Positions 61,301 to 64,000 of a DNA stretch of 64,000 bases are shown here, piece by piece (the first letter of the stretch is position 1; each line of letters starts with the position of its first letter). Source of the stretch: Eremophila alpestris peregrina (lineage: Eukaryota; Chordata; Aves; Passeriformes; Alaudidae); the NCBI GenBank assembly GCA_009792885.1, contig WMCF01000006.1, positions 372,001-436,000 of the forward strand, written 5' to 3'. The notes under the pieces were generated by a model. It worked only from the letters and a program-made list of their open reading frames with translations. It had not been told where the DNA came from and searched no databases. Made by a program: the position numbers and the translations under genes.

Positions 61301-63336
61301 TTAATATTAGATGTTAGATATTGGTAGTGTAATGTTTTGCATCTATTTTATAATACTGCTTTTTTGAAGTAGATCAAGTGTCAGCTGATGAAGGAATTCT
61401 TTCAAACCCAGTGCACTGTATCACAGCCAGAAAAAATACAGTCTTACCTTAAACAAACAACGACAAACATATTCATACACTGTATGTTTCAATGAGGCAA
61501 TAAGCAACTTGATTCTTTCCTCAGTATTACTTGAATCCTAAAAAACAAATTTCAGATTTCAAAAATTCCTGTGGAAGTAAAGAACTTTTCCCGTACTTAG
61601 TAAATTTCAGCAAAACGAAACAAATAATCTGGACTCTGTGACACTAGTTCAACAAATATGTTAAATTCATCTGCCTCTTCAATGATTAAATGGGAAATAC
61701 ATTTTCCCATTACGTATTAAGTAATAAATAAAGTATTAAGAAAGAAATATTTTGGCATTGAATATTTTGACTATGAACATGATACAACTTTGTGTATAAG
61801 GTGAAATACATTGAAAATTAGAGTGCATTTTCTTCTCCTAACACTAATATCATTGAAATCTCATAGTTTTCACTTGATAAAAAATTGCTTATTCATTGAA
61901 TTACTATATTTAATACTACAAAACAAGTATGTTGATTATAAGTGTAGTTATTAAATTTCCAGTCAAATTTGGCCCAACTGAAATGAGCATTGTAGAAAAC
62001 AGTAAGTGTACACTGTCCTTCAAAGCTCATAGATTGAAAGACTAATTCTAACAGGAAAAAACTTGAAAGACAGGACAAAAGAAGAAAGGGACTGGAGGGT
62101 AAGGTGGGTGTTACAGGCACTATGAGTTCCTTTCCACCATGCTGAAATTTGAAGAGGTGAGTTTAAGAAAGGCAATCGGGCAGTTGATTTGCCTAATACC
62201 TTCCCCATGTCTAATAGATTGCTTGGCATATAAAATTGGATAGAGGAGAAGGGAAAAAGAGAGCAAGCAACGAAGGCAAAACCAGAAGGTGAGCTTTAAA
62301 TAGGTAACATTATAGGCAGGAAGAAAAAAAATTATGAAGGAGTGTGAGAGTAAGAACAAGAAGTTTCATGCTGTGGAAAAGAAGTAACTTCAAAGAGGGC
62401 CAGCTCACATAGTCAGAACTGTGTTCCTAGTATTGACTGGAGGTGAAGAAGAGCTGTAATCACAGATGCCAGAATAAAGGGGAATCCAAAGGAAACATGA
62501 TGAAAGGTTGGTGAATTACTTTCTAAGTAGAAACAAAGAGAAATACGAAGAATTTTGGAGATGCTTGATAAAAAGAAAATGCACTATTACTCAGTGTGGG
62601 TATTTAGATCTAAAGAGTGAGGTGACAAGGGATAGATCCATTCTTTGCTTCAATAACAATATACTGGCCTAAGAACACAGAAGAATAAAAATTATATTTT
62701 AAACGGGGCAGGCTGCACGCATGTTTACAAACTTTAAAAAAGTAGATAAAGTTATGACCTTCCTTAGGGTAAATGAACCATGTAGAAATAGAGGTATTTT
62801 CTTATTCTACCCCTTGTTGGTAAAATTAGCTTTATTAGAATTTTAGATTATTCATTTATTTAAATAAAGTCTTCAGTAAAGTTGTAATTAGCCTTTTTTT
62901 TCCCTAATTCACCATAGATAAAGAACAAGCCTGAAATCACAAAGGGTTACTTTGCTTTCAGATGGTAGAGAAATTCTGTGATTTATTTACAACATAAGAT
63001 AATTTAGAAGTCCTCGTGCCTGTATTCTGAGCACCTAAAGCACAACAGGTCAGCATCACTACCTATTATACACTTCAGCATCAGTTCTTCTAAGCTTTTT
63101 TTAAAAAATGTCCAGAGTGACTAATAAATCCTAAGGATCAAAGGAGATGGATTGTTCTGCAGCATTAGCAGCTTCAGGAGAAGAGCAAATACCTGCTCGC
63201 TTTGCAGAGCCCTTTGGAAAAGCCGCAGGAACGCCGCCAAACTAAAGCGGTACATGTTATTAATTTTGGACAAGTCAGAGATAATGAAGTACATTCTGCT
63301 AGCACTCTCAGCCAAAGGGAGATAGGCATCCCTCTC
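10272..63336 (-). CDS. DYNC2H1: DYNC2H1 (cytoplasmic dynein-2 heavy chain), C-terminal third of motor, 17 exons, partial at both ends
   Basis: Heavy chain of cytoplasmic dynein-2, the minus-end-directed motor that drives retrograde intraflagellar transport along the ciliary axoneme. Seventeen minus-strand exons splice to 1998 nt (666 codons) with no stop and GT-AG at every junction. Fifteen in-window junctions or ends are phase 0, and two introns (after exons 7 and 12) are phase 1. In order the product has the AAA5-AAA6 linking helices (MYRFSLAAFLRLF), the degenerate AAA6 nucleotide site (SPGADPSQEL, no GxxxxGK Walker A), the dynein signatures GQGQADLAI, WLCLKNLHL and SSLKITYEAPPGLKKNL, then CQERRNYIPQGW and the C-terminal domain (ENAIYGGRVDNYF). 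Wording throughout matches vertebrate DYNC2H1 rather than DYNC1H1 or axonemal chains. The start, AAA1-5 and stalk lie beyond 64000. The last exons and stop are to the left of base 1. Joined coordinates are given exon by exon below. Confidence 0.97.
10362..13169 (-). other. 2.8-kb DYNC2H1 intron with an LTR trace
   Basis: Contains an ERV-LTR fragment (11541-11600) and an A-rich (AAAAC)n-like run near 10472-10499. The remainder is unrecognised AT-rich intron. Confidence 0.8.
11541..11600 (+). mobile_element. ERV LTR fragment (avian ERVL-like family)
   Basis: TAAATTTTCTTCATAGTGGC, then TAGTATGGGGCTA, matches the start of a very common avian LTR family remembered as 'GAGTTAATTTTCTTCATAG..AGTATGGGGCTATG'. 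Only the first 60 bp or so can be recognised. The family name is not certain. Confidence 0.55.
13170..13379 (-). CDS. DYNC2H1: DYNC2H1 window exon 16
   Basis: 210 nt, 70 codons, phase 0. Acceptor TTCTTTTTTAG, donor AAG|GTAAGTA. Encodes NSNLIHQKVSPPAEQEGSPI, then LSFITLEQFNAIRLVQSVHQ, ending LASALLNQK. The FNxLLxxVHxSL-type helix of the dynein C-terminal domain is present in the DYNC2H1 version (FNAIRLVQSVHQSL). Confidence 0.98.
14684..14725. repeat. perfect 19-bp hairpin with 4-nt loop
   Basis: TTTAATTGCACAAAATAAA, loop GAAA, TTTATTTTGTGCAATTAAA. All 19 pairs match. An outer GGTG/CACC pair (14680-14683 and 14732-14735) is separated from the stem by a 6-nt bulge on one side. In the DYNC2H1 pre-mRNA sense the loop is UUUC. 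It could be a relic of a tiny inverted-repeat transposon or a structured intron element. Confidence 0.85.
15407..15422. repeat. short (GGT)n
   Basis: Five GGT units in an otherwise AT-rich segment. A minor simple repeat. Confidence 0.7.
15637..15752 (+). mobile_element. CR1 LINE 3' end
   Basis: Ends with TTGGACTTCAATGATCCTTA, then CAATTCAGGATATTCTGTGA, then TTCTATGATTC, the CR1 tail with its terminal 8-bp (ATTCTATG) repeat units. About 115 bp remain. Antisense to DYNC2H1. Confidence 0.85.
16037..16069. repeat. (CT)6 / (AG)6 inverted repeat
   Basis: Twelve bases of alternating CT, a 9-nt spacer (GTCCTCATG), then twelve bases of AG. The arms are perfectly complementary. Probably two microsatellite tracts in inverted arrangement. 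Confidence 0.8.
17130..17215 (-). mobile_element. degraded CR1 trace
   Basis: GTGCTCAAAGCTACAGCAGT, then TTGCCCAGGCCTGTATCCAA and TCTCCATCCAAG follow the order of CR1 phrases ('tgctcaaag..gcccaggcctgtgtccagt..tccatc'). Too diverged for a firm call. Confidence 0.4.
18273..18665 (-). mobile_element. CR1 LINE 3' part
   Basis: The left end is the CR1 tail in reverse (GAATGGTTTGGGTTGAAAGG, then GGCCTTAAAGATAATCTAGT). It then continues through the usual 3' region (CTCAGGAAAGAATTTCCTAA) to CTCTCAGCCTGTCTTCACAG. About 390 bp, same orientation as DYNC2H1. Confidence 0.92.
20524..20640 (-). CDS. DYNC2H1: DYNC2H1 window exon 15
   Basis: 117 nt, 39 codons, phase 0. Acceptor CTCATCACTCAG, donor CAG|GTAGGAATG. 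Encodes VISQLRILSRSVTAGCKFDR, then EIWSTELSPVLNLWKKLNQ. It lies isolated between introns of 18.5 and 7.1 kb. Identity rests on the uninterrupted match to the DYNC2H1 C-terminal domain and on clean splice sites. Confidence 0.97.
22079..22475 (-). mobile_element. CR1 LINE 3' part
   Basis: Begins with a diverged CR1 tail (GTCCAACTCCTGGCCCTGCA) and runs through CCTGGGGAGCCTGTTGCAGT, then GAGGAACCTTTTCCTAACAT, both standard CR1 3' phrases in reverse. Same orientation as DYNC2H1. Confidence 0.92.
24041..24290 (-). mobile_element. degraded CR1 LINE 3' part
   Basis: ATCATAGAATAATTAACACT, then GGAAAGAACCTAAGGAGGTC is a diverged CR1 tail. It continues to AATCTGGACCTTTCCTGTTC. Older than the other copies by divergence. 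Same orientation as DYNC2H1. Confidence 0.75.
27300..27420 (+). mobile_element. possible CR1 trace
   Basis: CCAGAAGAGGTGGTTGACCT and TTTAAGGAGACTGGAAAAAG resemble the CR1 'ggaagaggtggt..gtttaa..actgga' region. Weak, and no tail is present. Confidence 0.35.
27561..27654 (-). repeat. U5-like LTR end, copy 1
   Basis: 94 bases that recur in inverted orientation at 29197-29290 with eight differences. It is the 3' terminus of the minus-strand LTR (ending CCTATGACA on that strand). Confidence 0.85.
28390..28740. repeat. homopolymer-rich GC block inside the nested LTR
   Basis: Runs of C10 (28395-28404), G5 and G9 (28429-28433, 28435-28443), C8 (28477-28484), G12 (28494-28505) and C11 (28704-28714) in a window that is otherwise AT-rich. 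Long open frames on the minus strand here (up to 210 codons) are low-complexity Pro/Gly/Ser and not genes. The block could act as a promoter-like or quadruplex-forming U3 or R segment of the LTR. Confidence 0.8.
29188..29290 (+). repeat. 103-bp unit with 17-bp perfect terminal inverted repeats (U5-like copy 2)
   Basis: Begins TGTCATAGGTTTGCTCT and ends AGAGCAAACCTATGACA, exact reverse complements. All but the first nine bases are the same sequence as copy 1 at 27561-27654, inverted. Copy 1 lacks the left TGTCATAGG, so the terminal inverted repeat is a property of this copy only. It could be a tiny MITE, but its position directly before a primer-binding site fits an LTR end better. Confidence 0.75.
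29297..29319 (+). promoter_or_regulatory. retroviral primer-binding site, tRNA-Glu type
   Basis: AGTTCCCTGACCGGGAAATC, then GAA, matches the complement of the vertebrate tRNA-Glu 3' end (TGGTTCCCTGACCGGGAATC, then GAA) apart from one G-to-A change in TGG and one extra A. It sits 6 bp after the LTR's terminal CA. No functional coding sequence follows. Confidence 0.75.
29923..29968. repeat. 23-bp perfect tandem duplication
   Basis: Two exact, adjacent copies of a 23-mer starting CAGTAAATATAG and ending TTCATGCTG (29923-29945 and 29946-29968). The perfect identity suggests a recent slippage or duplication event. Confidence 0.9.
31074..31925 (-). mobile_element. CR1 LINE, RT C-terminal region plus 3' tail
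   Basis: The left end is a well-kept CR1 tail (GAATGGTTGGAGTAGGAAGG, then GACCTCTAGAGATCATCTAG). On the minus strand 31380-31844 stays open for 154 codons and contains SAEKDLEVLVDNELSMSQQC and the LSYKERLGELGLFHLEKGQL segment of CR1 ORF2. The latter half of the frame still reads, but the region between (PRGQEGQRD...) is frameshifted relative to CR1 protein. It is the best-preserved CR1 in the window and lies in the same orientation as DYNC2H1. Truncated 5' to the RT catalytic motif. Confidence 0.93.
32985..33130 (+). mobile_element. possible CR1/LINE trace
   Basis: GATCTTTATTAATGATCTCA, then GCAAGACC resembles the CR1 phrase that encodes 'FNIFINDL'. The surrounding sequence is too diverged for a firm call. 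Confidence 0.4.
34973..35520 (-). mobile_element. second avian ERV LTR, degraded
   Basis: Starts TGTATTGGATTGACCTTGGC, then TGGCCACCAGGTGCCCACCA and GGACAGGGGGAGATCACTCA, then AATTAATTTAATTTGTTGCT, AATCAAATCAGATTAGGATA, and CCCTGCTCCAGCATGGGGTC. This order is that of a well-known avian LTR normally seen with a minus-strand AATAAA inside the TTTAATTTATTGCC part. Here that signal is mutated to AACAAA. The right-hand (5') end fades out near 35520 and no TSD was found. A different family from the 27561-29529 LTRs. Confidence 0.6.
37259..37278. repeat. 20-bp perfect palindrome
   Basis: TGTGTTGCTGCAGCAACACA equals its own reverse complement. The centre is a PstI-type CTGCAG. No flanking repeat or known binding site was recognised. 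Confidence 0.85.
38428..38473 (+). mobile_element. CR1 3'-terminal scrap
   Basis: AGGTTGGATCAGATGATCAC, then TTCCAGCCTATGATTT, is a recognisable but diverged CR1 tail. Only about 45 bp. Antisense to DYNC2H1. Confidence 0.6.
39096..39200 (-). CDS. DYNC2H1: DYNC2H1 window exon 14
   Basis: 105 nt, 35 codons, phase 0. Acceptor CTTTTATTGCAG, donor CAG|GTACAG. Encodes DYRNIIESLPEDDKPDFFGL, then PANIARSSQRIISSQ. FGLPxNI is the conserved dynein C-domain motif. An 18.5-kb intron follows on the 3' side. Confidence 0.97.
39201..40913 (-). other. DYNC2H1 intron, no recognised content
   Basis: 1.71-kb AT-rich intron. No repeat or coding signal was recognised. Confidence 0.85.
40914..41125 (-). CDS. DYNC2H1: DYNC2H1 window exon 13: start of C-terminal domain
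   Basis: 212 nt: 2 nt completing the split Gly, then 70 codons. Acceptor TTAATTCATAG, donor CTG|GTAGGT. Encodes SKDFQWEFVHGLFENAIYGG, then RVDNYFDMRVLRSYLEQLFN, ending PNSCSIL. The [IY]YGGRVxDxxDxRxL motif opens the dynein C-terminal domain. Confidence 0.98.
41126..42292 (-). other. DYNC2H1 intron, no recognised content
   Basis: 1.17-kb intron, AT-rich, with no recognised repeat or motif. Confidence 0.85.
42293..42368 (-). CDS. DYNC2H1: DYNC2H1 window exon 12
   Basis: 76 nt: 25 codons plus the first base of a split Gly (donor phase 1, GAGG|GTAAGT). Acceptor CATGGTAG. Encodes GWTKFYEFSLSDLRAGFDII, then DRLFE. It completes the GW-x-x-x-YEF-x-x-SDL dynein signature. Confidence 0.97.
42369..44295 (-). 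other. DYNC2H1 intron, no recognised content
   Basis: 1.93-kb AT-rich intron. A plus-strand open frame of 100 codons (43921-44223) overlaps a minus-strand one and lacks any family motif. Both are treated as chance. Confidence 0.8.
44296..44451 (-). CDS. DYNC2H1: DYNC2H1 window exon 11
   Basis: 156 nt, 52 codons, phase 0. Acceptor CCAATGCAG, donor CAG|GTAATATT. Encodes APPGLKKNLLRTYESWTPEQ through AWFHAVCQERRNYIPQ. PPxGLKxN and FHAxxQERR are hallmark dynein heavy-chain motifs at the AAA6/C-terminal junction. Confidence 0.98.
44452..45105 (-). other. DYNC2H1 intron, no recognised content
   Basis: 654-bp intron, the shortest in the window. No repeat or motif was recognised. Confidence 0.85.
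45106..45216 (-). CDS. DYNC2H1: DYNC2H1 window exon 10
   Basis: 111 nt, 37 codons, phase 0. Acceptor CTTTCATAG, donor GAA|GTAAGATC. Encodes ELNTLHPQPNFRLWLTTEVH, then PKFTPILLQSSLKITYE. It carries the conserved FRLWLT and the first half of the K-[IL]-T-x-E motif, which exon 11 completes. Confidence 0.97.
46061..46084. repeat. (AT)12 microsatellite
   Basis: Twelve uninterrupted AT units, preceded by a broken (TA)n stretch from 46044 and directly adjoining the tail end of a CR1 copy. Confidence 0.92.
46088..47140 (-). mobile_element. CR1 LINE, about 1 kb, degraded
   Basis: The left end is a diverged CR1 tail (AGCTTGGAAGGAACCACCAG). It continues through TGACCACTCTCACACTGAAA, GGACACAGCACTCCAGGTCC and GCTGGCTCATGGTCCCCTTC to GACTGGCCTCCAGCTGGATT near 47038, all standard CR1 phrases in reverse. 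Broken in all frames. Same orientation as DYNC2H1. Confidence 0.92.
48186..48311 (-). CDS. DYNC2H1: DYNC2H1 window exon 9: AAA6 GQGQ / LKNLHL motifs
   Basis: 126 nt, 42 codons, phase 0. Acceptor GCCATTTCAG, donor AAG|GTGAGG. Encodes IAMGQGQADLAIQTLRECAR, then NGEWLCLKNLHLVTTWLPVL-EK. GQGQ and W-[LV]-x-L-x-N-x-HL are the most diagnostic dynein AAA6 motifs. Confidence 0.98.
48312..50194 (-). other. DYNC2H1 intron with one degraded CR1
   Basis: 1.88-kb intron containing a degraded CR1 3' fragment at about 49567-49735. A 13-A run lies near 48849. Nothing else was recognised. Confidence 0.8.
49567..49735 (-). mobile_element. degraded CR1 LINE 3' fragment
   Basis: GAATTGGAATGGATCTTGGA, then AGGCATCTAGTCCAATCTCC is a diverged CR1 tail, followed by CTCAAAGTAGGGCCAGG. 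Same orientation as DYNC2H1. Confidence 0.8.
50195..50355 (-). CDS. DYNC2H1: DYNC2H1 window exon 8: degenerate AAA6 nucleotide site
   Basis: 161 nt: 2 nt completing the split Gly, then 53 codons. Acceptor ATTATTATAG, donor CAG|GTCAGTC. Encodes IKELSPSPLNMKRLYKETLE, then IEPILIIISPGADPSQELQE, ending EGYHQ. The SPGADPSQEL segment takes the place of a P-loop. As in other dyneins, AAA6 has no Walker A GxxxxGK[ST], so it should not bind nucleotide. Confidence 0.98.
50356..52909 (-). other. DYNC2H1 intron with one CR1
   Basis: 2.55-kb intron containing the CR1 copy at 51071-51400. The rest has no recognised content. Confidence 0.85.
51071..51400 (-). mobile_element. CR1 LINE 3' part
   Basis: CGGAATGGTTTGTATTGGGA, then TCATCTCGTTCCAACCCCCT and GCCATGGGCAGGGGCACTTT form the CR1 tail. 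It continues to the GTTTGAAGTCGTTCCCCCTT phrase. A 17-bp internal repeat (TTTCTGGACAATCTG versus TCTCTGGACAATCTG, 51224-51253) marks a small duplication. Same orientation as DYNC2H1. Confidence 0.93.
52910..52982 (-). CDS. DYNC2H1: DYNC2H1 window exon 7
   Basis: 73 nt: 24 codons plus the first base of a split Gly codon (donor phase 1, CTAG|GTAAGT). Acceptor ATTTTAAG. Encodes VLVVQAVRPDRLQSAMSLFA, then CKTL. The conserved L-R-P-D-R dynein motif of AAA6 is present. Confidence 0.97.
52983..54343 (-). other. DYNC2H1 intron, no recognised content
   Basis: 1.36-kb intron. A motif resembling a CR1 tail (GGTTGGAAGGAACTT near 53857) is too short to call as an element. Confidence 0.8.
54344..54475 (-). 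CDS. DYNC2H1: DYNC2H1 window exon 6
   Basis: 132 nt, 44 codons, phase 0. Acceptor TTTTGTAG, donor CAG|GTAAGC. Encodes VSLPDLYQTLCFEDESLWRT through VVKRISLFQQ. The W-R-x-F and [EQ]xxFPxP elements fit the dynein AAA6 entry region. Confidence 0.96.
54476..55534 (-). other. DYNC2H1 intron with short palindrome
   Basis: 1.06-kb intron. It contains the 22-bp near-perfect palindrome at 55142-55163 and no other recognised feature. Confidence 0.85.
55142..55163. repeat. 22-bp palindrome (10-bp arms)
   Basis: GAAGTCATTA, CA, TAATGACTTC. Perfect 10-bp arms round a 2-nt centre. No function recognised. Confidence 0.8.
55535..55612 (-). CDS. DYNC2H1: DYNC2H1 window exon 5
   Basis: 78 nt, 26 codons, phase 0. 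Acceptor TTCCACAAG, donor AAG|GTATGC. Encodes DSQRSARDQIPSWIEQDRVW, then AVASLK. The P-x-W-(I)-x-x-[ED]-R-x-W pattern is the usual dynein text before the AAA6 'L..l..f' helix. Confidence 0.96.
55613..57381 (-). other. DYNC2H1 intron, no recognised content
   Basis: 1.8-kb intron. A 113-codon plus-strand open frame at 56695-57036 shows no family motif and is treated as chance. Confidence 0.8.
57382..57432 (-). CDS. DYNC2H1: DYNC2H1 window exon 4 (17-codon micro-exon)
   Basis: 51 nt, 17 codons, phase 0. Acceptor CCCCCCAG, donor TCA|GTAAGC. Encodes EWETFTGVIIGDTIRKS. It is the smallest exon in the window and was found by continuity with the neighbouring exons and by its splice sites. Confidence 0.94.
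57433..59480 (-). other. DYNC2H1 intron, no recognised content
   Basis: 2.0-kb AT-rich intron. The slightly GC-richer block 57650-57790 has no recognisable homology. Confidence 0.8.
59481..59546 (-). CDS. DYNC2H1: DYNC2H1 window exon 3
   Basis: 66 nt, 22 codons, phase 0. Acceptor TTATTTCAG, donor AAT|GTAAGTG. Encodes ADQLMFALHF-VRGMHPELFQEN. It continues directly from LFK of the previous exon, as in other dyneins, where a hydrophobic helix follows 'LFekdkl'. Confidence 0.97.
59547..61447 (-). other. DYNC2H1 intron with short CR1 tail
   Basis: 1.9-kb intron. The only recognisable content is a CR1 3'-end fragment at 61007-61072, followed by an A-rich run near 61092-61130. Confidence 0.85.
61007..61072 (-). 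mobile_element. CR1 LINE 3'-terminal fragment
   Basis: AGAATCATCTAGGTTGGAAG, then AGAACTTTAGGATAACCAAG, TCCAAACATCAACCTAA is a CR1 tail in reverse, only about 65 bp long. Same orientation as DYNC2H1. Confidence 0.85.
61448..61537 (-). CDS. DYNC2H1: DYNC2H1 window exon 2
   Basis: 90 nt, 30 codons, phase 0 both sides. Acceptor TTTTTTAG, donor AAG|GTAAGAC. Encodes DSSNTEERIKLLIASLKHTV, then YEYVCRCLFK. The last part is the dynein cR-x-LF motif that opens the AAA6 region. Confidence 0.97.
61538..63192 (-). other. DYNC2H1 intron, no recognised content
   Basis: 1.65-kb phase-0 intron. It is purine-rich on the plus strand around 62040-62620. I recognise no repeat or exon. Confidence 0.85.
63193..63336 (-). 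CDS. DYNC2H1: DYNC2H1 window exon 1: AAA5-AAA6 linking helices
   Basis: 144 nt, 48 codons, phase 0 at both ends. Acceptor CCACAG, donor CAG|GTATTTG. Encodes ERDAYLPLAESASRMYF through MYRFSLAAFLRLFQRALQSEQ. The Y-x-P-x-A, MYxxSL and FxxLF pattern is the conserved dynein segment after AAA5, before the AAA6 module. Confidence 0.97.
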
Positions 63337-64000
63337 CTGTGGAGAAAAACAACACACACATAAACAACCCAGGTGCATTACTGCCACCTACTGATTATTG
63401 CATAAACATTTACTCATCACACCGAGAAAACATTCCTATGACTCCCACTGCTTTAGAAAAGCAAATCCTTTCCAAGCCTTCAAACTAAGGGATCAGCACT
63501 CCAGACTTCAACACTGTACTGAGATTTCAAAATTGGAAGGAAACTTTTTTAGCAAAAAATCCTTTAAATTATGAAGAACATGTTGAAAATTAATTCCTAG
63601 GGCACTAAGGTCTTTTCCCATCACACAACACATCCCAAAATTCAATGGGAATTTTTAAACTCAACAAATAGAACACAGATGAAAACTCTGCAATCTTTCA
63701 CAAAAACAGGATGTCAGATTAACAGCATCACCAATTATCTAAATTCTTCAAATAGCAAGGGGCATATTAAGCAAAAACATCTATATGAACTATAATGTTT
63801 GCAATAGGGAATGGCAAAAATAAAGTCAAAACCCATTACTTGCCAAAATTCCTTTAATTCAAACTGGCAGACTTTTAAATTGTATAACTATTCAGCATAT
63901 ACAAAACAAAACATTTTAATTACTGAAAATACTGTATGTATTTGCATATCCCAAATATCATTTACTCAAAAAGAACTAATTTAATATGTTACTCATCTTA
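63337..64000 (-). other. DYNC2H1 intron upstream of window exon 1 (partial)
   Basis: AT-rich intron, not complete in the window. I see no repeat, exon or RNA gene in it. Confidence 0.85.

Noticed and set aside
1..64000. A novel multi-gene system or nested host gene
   Set aside because: All supported coding sequence belongs to DYNC2H1 or to dead CR1 copies. No other protein frame or structured RNA gene could be supported on either strand.

Overview
This is vertebrate nuclear DNA, AT-rich and intron-dominated, from a bird. The evidence is the repeat content: many CR1 LINE copies with avian CR1 tails, two avian endogenous-retrovirus LTR families, and no Alu, L1 or other mammalian SINE. The species cannot be named from the window. 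A neoavian bird is the best guess, from the LTR families.

One protein-coding gene crosses the window on the minus strand: DYNC2H1, the heavy chain of cytoplasmic dynein-2, the motor for retrograde intraflagellar transport in cilia. Seventeen consecutive exons lie between 63336 (5' side) and 10272 (3' side). Every one has a GT donor and an AG acceptor, all join in frame, and together they give 666 codons without a stop. They cover the segment linking AAA5 to AAA6, the AAA6 module and most of the C-terminal domain. The upstream exons (N-terminal tail, linker, AAA1-5, stalk) lie beyond 64000. The last part of the C-terminus (roughly 150 residues by comparison with the human protein) lies to the left of base 1.

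Layout: 64000-39096 is exon-dense (14 exons, introns of about 0.6-3 kb). 39095-20641 is one 18.5-kb intron holding a CR1 cluster, an inverted nest of LTRs (27561-29529) and a second, older LTR (34973-35520). 20640-10272 carries the last three exons in the window. 10271-1 is intron with one long CR1 (2908-4110). I found no other protein gene, RNA gene or CRISPR-like structure.

The most notable non-genic signal is the LTR nest. A minus-strand LTR is bounded by a 5-bp target duplication (ACTCC) and interrupted by a plus-strand LTR of the same family that is followed by a tRNA-Glu-type primer-binding site. Differences between the shared parts of the two LTRs are almost all of one polarity. A perfect 19-bp hairpin (14684-14725) and a perfect 20-bp palindrome (37259-37278) are the other structures that repeats do not obviously explain.
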